Positions 1-14,112 of a DNA stretch of 64,000 nucleotides are shown one piece after another. Positions within the stretch are counted from its first letter, which is position 1, and each line of letters starts with the position of its first letter. Position numbers and translations under genes: made by a program. Under the pieces are notes generated by a model. That model was not told the DNA's origin. It made no database searches and saw nothing but the letters and a program-made list of their open reading frames with translations. The stretch is from positions 3,472,001 through 3,536,000 of the forward strand of contig NW_024881322.1 of assembly GCF_018691265.1 (NCBI RefSeq), given 5' to 3'. Source of the DNA: Tyto alba (taxonomy: Eukaryota > Chordata > Aves > Strigiformes > Tytonidae).

Positions 1-3000
1 CTGATGATTACTGAATTGTTACTGGTATCTAAATGTTACCAGTGCTTTCTCTCCAAATTCTGGGTGCTGTGGTGTTTAGCATTGAATGAAATTAGGAAGT
101 AAAAAATGTGTTTCTTGCCTGCAAGCCTACACAAATTCCTTTACTTTTTTGCTGGAGAATTTCTTTAACCTTGCAGAATGATTATAGCTTTGAAAATATA
201 ATGCATTTTATGCATCAAGTTCCTGGCTTTCTAATGCTTAGGGAATGGTCTGTAAATATTTTGAAAATAAAATGGAGGAGAAAACATAGTTCTATGACTT
301 GTGTATTTTACATGGCAGTAAGAAAGTTTGAAAACTCTTCCAGTGCGTATTACTAATGTTAGTAAGGGCTCCATTTTCAAAATCCTGTCTGAATTGACGC
401 TGTAATTTTAACAGGAAGTTAAGAAGTATCTTCAACATCTAGCCCACTTCAACTGCTTTAATTTGATGGTGATTAATACAGCTTTTGCCTTTTTCTTTTC
501 TTTATTTCCTTTTTTTTTTGTTTTTTGTTTTTTGTATTTGCAGTTTTGTCGAGGTCTCCTTTATATGGGGGGATACATGCAGAATCCCATTGTGGCCACC
601 TTGGTTCTATAGCAGCTGTGTGCTGAGTAAGTGTGTGAGCGGGTATGTGTCAGTGGGCACAACACACTGACACCAGAGATGCTAAATAACTCGAATTTTA
701 GCCAACTCAGGAAATTTGACGTACATGGCAGTCTTCAGTACGCCACGCTAACTGTGCTGATTTGTTTGAAGCACATTTGCTCTGTGTCTGTGCTACTGCT
801 GGCAGTATTGTAAGACTTTCTTGGAACCTAATGGGCCTTAACTTGGTGAGCTCTCAGAAGATGGGCTCTTGGAAGCCTTCTGAGACATCCTGTGCCATTA
901 GCGACAGCGGTATTAATTTGCATCCGTGTTGTCACCAGGGTGCTTCAAGTGGCAGTGTTCATGGATTGAAACAAGTCTGGTTCAGCTGAATTTCTTGTGA
1001 GGCCCTTATGTGCCTTTTGTATTTTTACAACCGAAGTCTGGAGGATGCCACAGACGCTCTATTGGACTAGGTCCCGCTTTCAGCACAGCCCATGTTTGAC
1101 AGTGGAGCCTCTGCAGGTATCCCACCACCTTAGGCAGTTGGCTGTGGTTGTATCACCTGTCCTAAGTGCAGAGATTTGCAAGAGTGTGACCGATACAGAG
1201 TGAAGAGAGAAAAGAGAGCTCATGTGTAGAAGGAGAGCCATCGTGGCACAGCACATGCTTATGTCGAGCTCTCTCAGGCTCCTCAAACACTTCTGGGACT
1301 GTTCCTTGTTTCTGGAGTCTGAGAGGTGCAGAGGTGGCCTGTGGCCTTTTTTGCCTCTCTTTCACCTCCTTCAGGTTGGGCCAAGATAACTTTGACCACA
1401 GTTCTGACTGAAGGTGATTGTTCCCACAATAACACTGCTGTTACCAAGTATACAATAGTTCTGGCACACTAAGCACAACTTCAGAATACAGGGTGTTTTA
1501 AGCTAAAAACAATGCTGATTCTTTCAGCTCAGTGTGAGCCAGGAAAGTGCAGTTTCACCAGACAGAAAAGAAGAAAATCAAAATTATTTTTTCAAGGCTG
1601 AAGAAAAAATTCACAAACAATTGCACGGTGAAAAAGGATAAACTCAATAAAAGTTGACTTAACAACATCATTTTAACTTGTCAGAAATGCTAAGGGAATA
1701 GTTAAGGTTTTTCTGCTCAGTATCTATTTAAATTCCAAAGTATGTCTTGACAAAAGCAATTACATACTTGATAAGTGAATGGCCAGCAAGACAGTCTATA
1801 ATTCTGAGTAATTTTGAAGCATGCTGAAACCTCTCTGGGTTATTTGTGTACTGACATACAGCTGAATAATAGTGTTTGAGAGAATATTAATGTGCCTAAC
1901 ACTGAAAGCTACAAGATGCTGGTAGCTAGGTTGCTAGAGCCAAGATCAATTTCTGAATGAGTTGGATGATACCAGACAAATTTACTGGGGAGCTGAATTC
2001 AGAAGAAGTTAAAGTATGGAAAGCAAGCAAAATCTGTTAGTGGAAGTAAACAATTTCTAATCAAAACCATTGATACAGGGAAAGGAAATTCACAAAAGCG
2101 AATGATGCTTGGAATGATTTGAGAGCTACTCAGTCTTCTGACTTGATCTTGAGCCTGAAGCCTCTTTCTGTCCATGTAGGTGATTGAAGTAAAGCATCTA
2201 ATTCTTTGCAGCAGTGCATCAGTGACGTATGATTTTGCCTGTATGGTAGTAATGCTGCTCAGTCAGAAGAGAGGGATTCTGGTGATACGCAGAGATGCTG
2301 AAACTGTAAGCCTGTCTCCGGGTCCTGTGTAGATTGCACTTTCAACATTCCCCTGTCTAGAGTTCTTCCAAAGGAAACAAATGGCCAGAAATAACAAGGT
2401 TGGTGAAAGCTGCTGGATGCTAACCTACAAAGCTTAGATTCAGATAGATCTGTGTTCTGCTTGACTTTTCATCTGGCTGATAACACAGAACATGAAAAAT
2501 TATGCTGTAATAACTATCAGTGATGTCATGATGTATTATACAAAAAATCTTGATTTTGAAGCAGGCAGGAGGCATTTTATGTTTGCAAAGAAAACAACAG
2601 TTGAGGAAAACTACCCCAAGAATGTGCAGATGTCTTCAGTCTGCAACTATGTGATAAACTTTCGGCTAAGCAATAAGAAATGGGACACGTCTTTTAGCAG
2701 CAAAGTTATTTTCAGGCCAAGGTCAAAGTTATATGTTGTAGCTGCTAATTAGTTTTGTTGTTCTTCTGGAAACTGCTGTAAAAGAACCTTGCTTAGCATG
2801 CTGAGCAAAGAGAGAAAAAAAATTTTCTAAGTCTTAGATGGCTCCAAAGTAAGCAGCAGCACTTGAGTGAGGAATGTCCAAGCCTAGTAATTAAAACCAA
2901 TAGGTCTGGGAAGTCCTGTTATTTCCACTCTGAGATCACTGAAACAGGCTGGCTTGGCCACTTGTATTTTTTCTGTGCCTCTCCTCAGGGTGGCCATTTT

Positions 3001-6000
3001 ACAATTTCAGCCCAGGTACTTGCGTAAGAGCTGGGAGCAAACAGTGTGTTAACCAAGGAGTTCTTGGTGGTAGGCTGACACAGCTTTATTTGATGAGACA
3101 AAACTTCACAAGTAACACCAGTTTAAGGAATTTTCCCTTTCTGACTCACCTCCATGCAGCTGTTCTCAAGGTTATGCAGAAAACCCAACCAAGGAACTGA
3201 TGTAGCTTTACTTCAGCTCTCCTTCTCCTTTTCTTTTTTCCATAAGAGTTTTTAGAGAACAGTGCAGCCATAGAGACTACTGTCAGCAAAAGCAAGCGTC
3301 TGGCATATACGAGCAGGAACTACATAAGCCTGAAGTGATTCCATGTGCTTCAAACCACAAGCTGAGGATGTAGTCCTGTTTCTCTTGGGCAGGGGAAGGG
3401 TTTGTACCATCTGTTTTAAGTTCTATCTCTTTCAGCAATAAACCTAGTAATTTTTCTGATGTTGAAACTGTTCTAGAAGGCTAAAAAATCAGCTCCAGTA
3501 CGTTTTGTAAAAAGACAATTATAGTCATTGTTAAACACTAGGGAATCTCTGTTCTGAATGTGTCAGTGAATGTTTTATTTGTGTCTTAAAAGAAACTTCC
3601 TAAAAGCACAAAGTTGGAGCTACCTTTCATTGCTCATTTGACACATTCATTAGGGTTTGTTGCAATACATTCATTAGCAACCTGAGTGCATGTAGTGCTC
3701 TTTGAACAAGGGCTAGCAGATACATTTTCTGAAACAAGAAAAAAAAAAAAAAAAAAAAGGAAATGAAGCTTAGAAATTTACCGCATCACCTGAGCCGTGT
3801 TTAGTATGCTTGAAAGAGCAGAGTGAAGTATTGGCAGTGGTTTCCTGGCACATTCGTTTTACAGGAAGTTAGATTTGCAAGTGCAGTTTTCAAAACTTAA
3901 TCAGGTGTGCATGGTGTCCGTGGATAATAAGTTGTGGTGAAAAGCATGAATTCTTACTGCTCTGTGACTTTCCTTAGGACATGCGAGTGCAGCGTATCCC
4001 CTCTCTTCACTGCCTTTGGAGATGACATCCCTTTGAACATCCTCTCCTTCCACAGAAGAAACAGAAACCAGGGGATCAGGTCTTTTCGAGCGCGGTCTCC
4101 ATCTGCTCGGAGCCTATAAATGATAAGGATGATTTTGCCAAGCATCCTTCGCTGGCTTCCAGGGCTGCAGATGCTGGAACGATCCGTTGTGCCTCGGCGT
4201 GACCCAGCAGAGCTGTGGCCGTACCCCAGTGAGGGCGGCACACCTGACCGTGCGGCTCTGTTAGGTGCCTGCTCTGCATTACTGGGGCAATGGAGTATTG
4301 TCCCCCAAAGCCAGACAGTGTTTGCTTACTTATGAGTAAGTGTTTCCTCCGCTCCCCTCCCTGGGGAGTCCTTGTGTTAGGTGTTTGCTCAGTACTGTGG
4401 CCGCCTTGTCTCCTTTGCGCTATTGTCATGTCGTGTGCGCGGTGGCCTTGTCCTCCAGTTTTGTGGTGAGATGTAAAGTATACAGCAGCCAGAATTTGCT
4501 GCTATTCGTACACAGAGATCAAACTCTGAAAATTGCTGTGATTTCCTTTCACCCAACTGTGAGCTTCCTCTTTTTTGCATAACTCAGATTCTTAAGGGGT
4601 TGTCGTGGCTGAAACGACTCCCTGCACTGCGATACTGGTAATTTGAGGAATGTAATGGTGAGTACAGATGTGTCTGGTCAAAGCTAGGTGACCGCAGCTT
4701 TCAAAGCCAAAGCAAATTTGGCTGCTGTTCTTGCAACAATAGCAGCAGCTGCAATGCTTACAGTTTCCTCTCCTGCACACAGCTTCCCTTAAGGAAAATG
4801 GAAATGCGATGATGACAAGATTGAGAAGCTGCTTCAAGGGAGAATTTTCTTAGAATGTTTTTGGTGTATTGTTGGGGTTTTTTTTTAAGAAAAATGCCGT
4901 TAGTGAGTTCAAGAAACAAGTACTGACTGCTGGGAGAGAAGTATGCTGTTAACCTGAGATGACCAGCAGCAGCTGCAGAACTACAGAGCGCCTTAGCATA
5001 CTTTCCTGCAAGTCTGTAATCACGCTCTGGGAAGGCCACTTTGAGAACTCTTTTATCTGTTTGGGAAAAACTCAGTCCCCAGTTGCTGCTTGTCACTTGC
5101 TGGTTAATTGAGCCTTTTGTCGAGTGCTTGAGTGAAGCTTCCTAGTAGACACAGGAGTGCTGTCCCAGTGTGTTTGAGAGGCCTGCCAACCTCCAGCCGG
5201 TCACTAAAAGCTGTCGGCGGTGACAATGCCACTGGGGAATCTCATCTCTTCTCATTTTCCCCTCTCTTTCGTCTCCCTTCGCTTCTGTGGCACCTTGCCA
5301 AGCATCAGGTGTTTGCACTTAGAAAAGGTCGTTCTTTTGTGTGCTGAGGCCTGGTCTGATCCAGCAGCTGGGTTGTGATGATGCCAGTTGGTCTGGGAAT
5401 TGTCATGATGTTAGCATTTTTAGGAACTCTCGCCTGTTTTTTCCTGATAAAAATTAGGATGTGCCAGCACAGCTAACAACGTGGACTTCAGTGATGTAAA
5501 CAAGTCCTCCTCTTATTCGAGGAGAATCTGCTCAAGGCTCTGTTGCCATGTCTCACAAAGCCTTTGCTGGAGATGACAGATAGGAACTTTTTAACTGCCA
5601 GATGTCAGTGTGGCGTTCTCTGGGGCAGGGAGAGATACGGCAGGTGTTAACTGAAGATTTGAATCACTCAAGCAATAAATACCTCAGACAATGAGAACGG
5701 GTTGTGTTGTGAGCAGCATCTGTAAGGGCGAGTGATGAACAGATTGCTTGCTGAGGGTTAGCAGGCAGAGGCACTGAGACTCCGCTGAGTGGTTCACAAG
5801 GTATTCCTTACCTCAGAAACAACTTTCAGGAAGATGAGATTGCATGTGCTTTTTATTTTTTGTGCATCTAGTCTGATGGTTTACTAGAGTGATGGTTGCC
5901 ACGAGTTACTGGTTTTGTGTTATATGTTCCTATCTGAGTTTTAAGGGGCTGTATGCTGTTAGAGATGTATTGGATAACCAGGTCAAGGGGGGAAACTTTG

Positions 6001-9000
6001 CAGCTTGCTCTGCAGAGTTTGTGGGTGTTTGTTAATAATAAACACTGTGTACCCTGGGCTTCAAGCAGCCAGCCAGTCTGAGCCAAGCTTGGCTGGTCAG
6101 CCAACGTGGGCTCCTTCTCTGTAGGTGGTATTGCCATGCATGGTTGGTAAATCCATTTTTAGACAGCTATGAACTTTATCTAGAAGAACTCTATAGCTCA
6201 CAAGTAAGGATTAAGCTCTTTCTGTGTTGTATATTACTGACAATATGGGATTTTATTATGGGACTATTTAAAGGGGAAACAATACAAACAACCCAAACAA
6301 TATATCAGAGAATGGTTCAGAGCAGTGGTTTCAGAGGTGCCTTGCTCCTGCAAGGAGTTCTTCCCAGCTGGCTAAAAGGAAGCATGGCAGGTGAGGTGGG
6401 CAATCTGCTGCCCCCCAAGGAGGGTTCCCTCTCCAGACACAGAGTTGGTGAAGCCTCAAAGTTCTCCAGCAATGTTTACATAGCTTGGGTGTCTTTGTAC
6501 CCCCATGAGCATATATATTCCTGTGCATCACTGTTGGATTCTGTTCTGCTATCGAGAGCCACTTTTCTGCCATTCCTTAAGATAGCTCAAACCTCTTAAT
6601 TTTTAGGTTCTACCAAACCCACTTTTGTTGGCCTACGGTTCTCCTCCTTGTCCTTTTCTTTTTCTTGTCTCAGAAGCACCTCGTGTGCTTAGGACAGTTT
6701 TTCTCCATTTACACAAACCTACCCACACTGTGGACTGTCTTCTCCTGTCATTCTCTCTGACTGTCGGGTTTACCAGACCAAGGGAACAGTTAACATGGCT
6801 CTCCAGGAGGATCTAGATGTTTGAAGTGCTTGTTTTACAGAGGAGAGAAGTAACCATCAGAGCTTGCTGTGCAATTTCTGAATCTGCAGAGATTTGGTTG
6901 TATTAATCCCTACATTTTTGGTTGTTGTCGCCAGGTCCTCCAGTTTTTACTAGAGGACTCTGGAGATTCAAGTCTCTTACAATGTTTTTTACTTAATATA
7001 ATCTTCTGAGTTGTGGTATAGGGATTCTCCCTACCATGCAGGATAGATGGTCTTCTACAGCGGGTTGAATTACAGCAGGAGCCACGTGCATGCATGCTTT
7101 TCTCAGCGATCAGATCGTATTTTTCTAAATGGACAAATGGCTTAGTGGTGTGGGACACAGGTTCCCGGCGAGCACCACAGCCAGGACTTTGCCTGGGAGG
7201 AGGGCAGAGAGCCCAGGCTGAGCCAGTGATTGTGGCTGTGCATCTGTAGAGAAAACCAGTTATAGAGGATGTGTCCCTCCTCTTCCCTGAAACAGCAGGT
7301 TCACCAATGATTTGGGAATTAGGAATTGGTTTGAAACTGGAGAGCTCACAGGAGAGGGTGGCAGGCTAGCTGTTACAAGGTGGCTGTTGCCTGCACAGAG
7401 AAGTCATTCCTTATTAATAGATGGACAAGATATGTGCTCAGAAAGTACAGAGGTTTCCTGGCTTTGTCCGTAATAGTACCTTCAGTCACTGCAGGTGTCT
7501 AGAAAGACATAAGCACCTCTTTGAGAGTTAGAGGCAAAGCAACTGAAAAGTTAAAACCCTGCTAGGGGTATTTAAAATTCTGTTCCTATCTTTTGCAGAC
7601 ATGCTGACAGTCGGCTGTGCCATTATACCATTTTGCAATGAGTTTTATGTGTTTTGGGAATTGTTTGTGGCTTGAATATGGCACTTGTGCAATTCTACTC
7701 AGTTATTACTTACATTGCTGCAGTATTTTGGGTGTTGTGTGTGCATCTTTTCTGCAGATTGGAAAAAATTACTGATGGTGCTTTTATATTTGAAATGTTT
7801 TAAATTTAAGTTATTTTTAAAAGAAATCTTTTAATATTGGATTGGAGAGAAAATAAATAAAATTATGAAGTTGTTAGCAACAAACTTGTATTGTGGGTTT
7901 TCTTTTTAACTAATTCACTGCTTGATGAGAATATGACACATTCTTTGCAATATAACTGTGACGTTCTCAGCTTTCAGTTAATAACATATGGGATTGTATA
8001 ATGTCTTTCAGAGTGGTGCAGTGGTGGTGCAGGCAGCTGTGGGGATTGAGGCAGGCAGCTAGTTAAGCTGGCAGCAATGGGATTGAAGTATTGCAAACAC
8101 TGTGATCAGTGGTAGGCAGGACTTAATTGTAGCTAGTCATTACAAAGAATTGCCTTTTTAATGATCGTGGCTAACACCCTGTAACAAGGACTCTCTAATA
8201 ATGTCATTCAAATGCTGGTTCTGTGATTACCCCACATCCTTTCTACCAGAGGTCTGTGCATGAGCAGATAGATAACTTCTTATTAATAGATAAAGAATAC
8301 CACTTGCTTGTACTAAGGATTGTCCTCTTATCTGAGTCATAGAGTGTCTGAATAAGATTATTTTGCCTTTTCTCACCCTCCCACTATTTTTATCTTCAAT
8401 ACATAGCCTGTGGATGGTGGTGCACAAGAGAAGTCACTTATCAGAGGCCAGGCAGACTCCTTATTTTAGCAAAGCAGCCAGACAAGAAGGAAATCTGCCC
8501 AGACGCAGGGGCTGAGAGATTATTGTGCAACCAAAGACTGACTGCTTCACAGAACCATGCACTCGAAGGCAGCTGATTTCATCTGTCATTAGTGAAGTTT
8601 TAAATGGACTGGGGTTTTTTTACCTTCTTATTCTAGTACAGCTCACATTTCAAACACCGCCCTAGAAGAAGGAAATCTCAATTACAGCATCAGTCAACGT
8701 TGTTGCTTAAATTAGCTGAACCAGTCTTGCATGAACTACAATGGTAACCTTGGCCTGTGGTTTGCTCATCTTCTGATTTGGGAAGCTGTTAAAAAAAAAA
8801 TGTTTCGTTCTGTCCAGAAATATGTACTTAATAATATAGGGGTTCTTATATGTACTTAAGAATATGTGTATATATGTACTTAATAATAATATTCACTGTG
8901 TTGAGGTGTAACATTCAAAAACGTAAAGCTGCAGTCAGTGACATTTCTCCAGGGCATGGTTATCCTGATTGGCTCGCTTAGGGATGGAAAATTCCACTTA

Positions 9001-10290
9001 CTATCTTGGCTGGTGTCCCAAGCTGGAAACTTTGACTTTTTTTCGTTCAAATACAAAAAGCATTTAGCTTTTATTATATTGCTTTTTTTAAAAAGACTGT
9101 AATAAAATTGAACATGAGTCAGTGCTGTCCGTTGCTCTAAATCTGTAGACAGACAGTTTCTGTGCCATTGCTTGCACTAGAAGTTTGGTAAGTTTTGAGA
9201 GAGTGGAAATCAACCAGTTTTTATTAATTTAATGGATAGTTCTCAGGATCCTCCTCTTTTCAAATTCAGGAGATGGGACCTTAAAGCAGCACAAAGGTTT
9301 GTCAGTGTTCCAGCAGGTGCAGTGGAGAAGCTCTCCCCTCTCAATGCTGTTTTACAGCATCCACGGGGGAAAAAAAAAAAGGGGGGGGGGGCAAAATGTT
9401 ATTTCTGTCTTCTAGAAGGTTAAATTGTCAGAGAAGGGTGGAAAGGAAAAGCACTTTCAGGTATTGCTGACTACCAGCTGGAGACTGGTAAACCAGAGCT
9501 GCTGCCTACCACCTTTCTACAGGTATAGTACGATGCTGAATCCTATCCCCTGACCTTTTTCCCCTGAATGGTGCTAATTTTTAGTTAACTAATTGCAGTG
9601 CGTGTCCTGATGCAAGGGAGTGGGAAAGACAGGTAGGAAACATTACAAGAAGGAATTATGGTGCATTCACATGTATAAAGGGATATTTGGATGGGAGAGA
9701 ATGAGAAATATAAATCAGAAATGGAGTGTAATGTAGGGAAAGAAGAGAAAAGGGTAATAAAGAGTAGAGAAAAAGGAAAGGAAACACTGGAGACAAAAGT
9801 CACAGCGCAGCTTCTTACGGGAGAGTGTAGCAGAGGGTAATACAGCCAAGAAAGAAAAGAAAATATTTTGAGAAAAGCAAGAATGTGGTTGTACATTGCA
9901 TGACAAAATAATTCAATTAAAGGATAATGCAGTGCTGGGTGGATTATACATGACAATGTGCGTGTCACAGTATTATGGTAAATCTTTGAGATAAGAGTTA
10001 CAGCGTTTCTCCAGAACTGGGCACCTTGAGGCAGTTTTGCTTCTTATTGACATTATATTTCCTCTCTGCAGTTTAGCTGGCATTTCATGTCTTATTTCTA
10101 TATAGAAAAAGAAAATTATTATCCACAGTTAAAAGTTACACAGTAAGACAGCCGTTTCAGCCTGTCAGTCCAGTATATGATCTTGGGATTTGCAAAAACC
10201 ACATTCAGTTCCTTTCTGCAATGAAGATTTTAAGTATTGTTCTTTGTACTACTGCAGCAGCTGGAAGTCCCAGGCAAGGAGTAGGCCACC
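1..10290 (+). other. CMTM7: CMTM7 intron 1, left part
   Basis: No exon could be supported here. The stretch is AT-rich to average in composition, with stop-dense frames and short chance reading frames. It contains a run of about 20 A near 3740, an A-then-G homopolymer junction near 9366-9390, and three close copies of TATGTACTTAA starting at 8821, 8849 and 8873. It is called intron because CMTM7 exon 2 at 18847 needs an upstream first exon, and no CpG-rich first-exon candidate is seen here. Exon 1 is therefore inferred to lie left of the window. Confidence 0.6.
8821..8890. repeat. Short imperfect AT-rich tandem repeat
   Basis: Three copies of TATGTACTTAA followed by (T/G)AATA start at 8821, 8849 and 8873, with spacings of 28 and 24 bases. 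This is a small AT-rich intronic repeat with no evident function. Confidence 0.7.
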
Positions 10291-10860
10291 TGCAGTGGGT
10301 TAACCCCAGTCAGCAGCCAGACACCCACCCAGCCTCTCACTCACTCCCCTCTCCTGCAGGATGGGGAGGAAATAGAAGGAAGGTGAAAAGACCCATGGAG
10401 CAAGATAACGAAGGTTTCATAAGGAAAGCAAAAGCTGCGCACACAAGCAAAGCAAAAAGAAGAATTAATTCACTACTCTCCATTGGCAGGCGGGTGTTCA
10501 GCCACTTCTGGAAAGCAGGACCTCAGTATGTGTAACGGCTGCATGGGAAGACAAATGCCATAGCCTCCAACATTTCCCCTTATACCTCCTTTTCTTGATC
10601 TTTTATTGCTGAACACATCATATGGTCTGGAATGTTTCTTTGGTCGGTTGGAGCCAGCTGTCCTGGCTGTGTCCCTTCCCAACGCCTTGCCTACTTGCTG
10701 TGGGGGTGAAGGGAGGGAGAAGAGAGAAAGAAAGCCTTGCTGCTGTGCAAGCACTGTTCAGCAGCCAAAAGATTGATGTGTTATCAACGCCAACAAAGCA
10801 CAGAGCCAAAGGAGCTGCTGAGGAGCAGCTAAGTCTATCCCAGCCACACCCAGTACATCA
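10291..10860 (+). mobile_element. Solo LTR of an avian ERVL-type endogenous retrovirus
   Basis: A segment of about 570 bp matches by recognition the common avian ERVL long terminal repeat. It starts with TG and a GGGTTAACCCC-containing block and has a purine-rich middle. It then has the characteristic block around 10605-10680 (TTATTGCTGAACACATC, then a GTCCTGGCTGTGTCCC-like block). It ends with a TATCCCAGCC block and a terminal CA. No internal gag, pol or env sequence lies on either side, so it is best read as a solo LTR left by recombination. Exact ends and subfamily are uncertain, and no target-site duplication was established. Confidence 0.7.
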
Positions 10861-12860
10861 CCACTGTACTATCAGGTGTTGCACAGGCACAGTGGGAAAC
10901 GGTAACCCTTGCTTTGCAGTCACTAGCAGGATTGGGAAAGAACAGCTGGATACATACAAGTGATAATGTGCAGTACAGAGCAGTCAGGAAAGCTCAAGAG
11001 GATGAGTAGTAAAGTAGCCTTAGCATTAAAGATTACACTTTCAGTTAGAAAACAGTTTATTTGCAATGTCTTGTGTGTGGTGGTTTTTTTTGCAACACAT
11101 GATAAGAAAGTCTACTGTGAGTAAATTAGTGATAGTCAGGAAGTAAATCCCAATTCCCATTTTGGAGTGAGCTAGGACTCTCATTTTTGTTTATCTTGTG
11201 TGGTGTAATGGCAACAAAGCAACCACAAAGCAACTCCAAAAGACCAACTTTTTCCTGTCATTTAGCTGTTCTGTGGCTTCCTCCTTGGATGTTTTTGGGT
11301 CATTCCCACACATATTTTCACCCGTGTTTATCTGTTACATCTGTGATCTGTTGATTGTTGATTTGGGCTCTTGGGGGTGAGGGTTGCACGTTTGGGGTTT
11401 TTTTAGTGGGCATTATTCTCATCACACTATAAAAGAAACCAGTCATCTTGACCTAGAAATTTATTAGTGGTGCTCAACATTTTTGCTTTATTTGACATGT
11501 CTAGAGTGTTTTGAAGGTGGAAAACTTTAGCACAATGCATGTGAAGTTTTTATTAGTCCTCATTTGGCAGATGGGAGAGCTGAAGCAGCAAAATACATGA
11601 TTTACTGAAGTTCAGATGGTAAGATGCTTACAAAACTGGAGTCAGAATTCAAGAGCTAGTGACATTCAATTCTTCCCTTGTTGTGTCAGTGTTTGTCCGT
11701 GGAAATGTGTCTCTAATGCTCAGAACATTAGGCTTTCCTTTAGAGTAGGTTCTTGTCAATGTTGGAGATCATTCTGGATTCATGTTTGTGCAGGTAGCTG
11801 TGTCTGAGGAAGATTTAGTTCTCTCTCAATGTTACAAAAGAATTAAGTATCGGTAATAAAGCCAGAGCTTTATTTATTACAACCATTAAAGCAGGACAGT
11901 AGAAAAAGATCATATAAAGCACCTGCACGGATTGATTCCTGGGTTATAAAATTGTTCTGTGGTCAGATAAACTACAGTCTTCTGCCACATGATCAGAAAA
12001 TGCTGAGCAGTGCCAGCTGGCCTGTGGGTACATGGAGAGCAGAACAAGTCCTTTCTTACATTACGGTTCTTTCGTTACCCTCAGGGCACTAGTGAGGAAA
12101 ATTGTATCTGTAATCTCTTGACTGGTGGGCATGGACTCCTGCCTGCCCCTTCCTTGGAGCTGGCGATTCTCTGTTAAGCTGCTTTGAACTTGCTGGCTTG
12201 GTTCGGGTTCTTCCATCTTTGCTGGTATGCTCCAGCACGACTGTGGTAGTGAAGGGGAGTCCAACCTATTAGTCCTGAGATGCAGGGCACTCTTGGGCAG
12301 TTTCACGGTGGCCCATGTGGGTGACCACAGGACTGGAAGCTGCAGGAGGGTCCAGCCACCAGAGAGGCTGAGGACTGTGTTGCTGGCTTGCTCTTGGTCC
12401 CAGCTTCATGCCCAGTCCGCTCCTGTGAGGCTAGGATGCTTGGAGCTGAGCTTTCTCTGTAACTGATTGCATCTGCAGGACTACAGCCAGCCAAGAAAGT
12501 GGAATTCAAACCGTCTGAAATCAGGAGTACAGTGGCATCTGGACCTAATGCCACGAGCCTTTTCTCCAGTGTGCATTTGCCTTGGGAGAAATTGGATCTG
12601 CCTCCTGTATGTAATCTCTTCATCATACAAAGGCATGATTCCTCTCTTTTCCTTAAGAAGGTGTTGAATTTTTCTGCAGTGGAAGATTGACTTCCTCAAA
12701 GTCTTGATATGCATTTTCCTTGGTTTTTACTGAGCATGATCAGTGACCAATGGACTACAGATGCTCGTTCTTTGACAGGGACAAGAAGAAACAGGGAGGA
12801 AACCACCTGATTTTTAAAAAGGAACAGCATTTCCAGGGAACACTTCAAGTAGCATTTTAT
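10861..12860. other. CMTM7: CMTM7 intron 1, between LTR and CR1
   Basis: Two kilobases of unique-looking intronic sequence. Reading frames on both strands are short and show no recognisable domain, and no splice-flanked exon is supported. Confidence 0.5.
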
Positions 12861-14112
12861 AGCACAGGGAAAGAGAAAGTGATCGGGAGTACTCAGCATG
12901 GATTCACAGAGGGAAATCATGCTTGACCAGCCTTACTGCCTTCTGTAATGAGGTGACTAGCTTGGTGGACAAAGGAAGAGTGGTGGATGTTGTTTACCTT
13001 GATCTTAGTAAGGTTATGGTCACCCATAACATCCTCATGGACAAACTGACAAGGTAGGGATTAGATAAGTGGACAGTGAGGTGGATTAAAAACTGTCTGA
13101 ATGGCCAGGCCCAGATCAGCAGTGGAAGGTGCAGTTGGAGGCCAGTCAGTAGTGGTGTACCCCAGGGGTCAGTACTGGGGCCAGTGCTGTTCAACCTCTT
13201 CTTTAATGACCGGGACGACGGGGCAAGGTGTGCACCCTCAGCAAGTTTGTAGATGATAAAAAAAGTGGGAGGAGTGGCTGATGAACCAGAGGGTTGAGCT
13301 GCCACTGAGAGGGACCTTGACAGCCGGGACAGAGAGAAGTCTCATCAGGTTCGACACAGGGAAATGTGAAGTTCTGCATCTGGGGATATCTGAGGGTAAG
13401 CCCCTGCACCAGTACAGGCTGGGGGGCAACTGGCTGGAAAGTAGTTGTGCAGAGAAGACCTTGGGATCTTGGTGGACGACGAGCTGACCACGAGCCAGCA
13501 ATGCACTCTGGTGGCAAAGGCAGCCAACAGCATCCTGGGCTGCTTTAGGAAGAGTGTTGCCATCGGGTTGAGATCCTTCCCCTCTGCTTGGCCCAGGTGA
13601 GGCCACATCTGTGGTGGTGTGTGCAGTTCGGGGCTCCCCAGTATGAGAGAGACATGGACATACTGGAGGGAGTCCAGCACAGGTCCACAAAGATGATGAA
13701 GGCTCTGGAGCATCCTTCACAAGAGGAGAGGCTGAGAGAGCTGGGACGGTGCAGCCTGCGGGAGAGAAGGCTTGGGGGGATCTTACCGGTGTATATAAAC
13801 ACCTGATGGGAGGGAGTGAAGAACAGGGAGCCGGTGCCTTCTCAACAGTGCCCAGTGACAGGACAAGAGGCAGCGGGCACATGAAAGTCCATCTGAACAT
13901 GGAGGAATGCTTTTTTCACGAGGAGGATGGTCAAACACTGGCACGGGTTGCCTAGAGAGGTTGTGGAGTCTCCATCTTTGGTGATATCCAAAACCTAGCT
14001 GGATGCAGTCCTGGGCAACCAACTCTAGGTGCCCCTGCCTGAGTAGGAGGGTTGGGCGAGATGGTCTCCAGAGGCTGCTTCAAACCTCAGCCATTCTCGG
14101 ATTCAGTGATCC
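12861..14112 (+). mobile_element. 5'-truncated CR1 LINE retrotransposon, decayed
   Basis: The plus strand carries the 3' part of a chicken-repeat-1 (CR1) non-LTR retrotransposon. Near 12885-13200 are the reverse-transcriptase landmarks of CR1 ORF2: the segment for a heroic 'his-gly-phe...' block, the region around 12990 encoding VDVVYLDLSK-like residues, and the GVPQGSVLGP-type motif at about 13155-13185, read from 'ggtgtaccccaggggtcagt'. The remainder of ORF2 and the 3' UTR follow, ending in the typical 'GATTCAGTGATCC'-like octamer region near 14100. Frameshifts and stops interrupt the reading frame, so it is inactive. A long frame antisense to it (13238-13900) is a by-product of the repeat. 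The 5' boundary is approximate. CR1 is the dominant LINE of birds and supports the avian origin. Confidence 0.88.

Noticed and set aside
4060..4140. TATAAA-like motif next to a CpG-containing patch
   Set aside because: Single motif without a downstream exon or island; not enough for a promoter call.
6144..6599. 151-codon plus-strand open frame in CMTM7 intron 1
   Set aside because: Composition looks like translated intron; no domain and no splice context in phase with CMTM7.
13238..13900. 220-codon minus-strand open frame
   Set aside because: It lies antisense inside the CR1 retrotransposon and is a by-product of that repeat.
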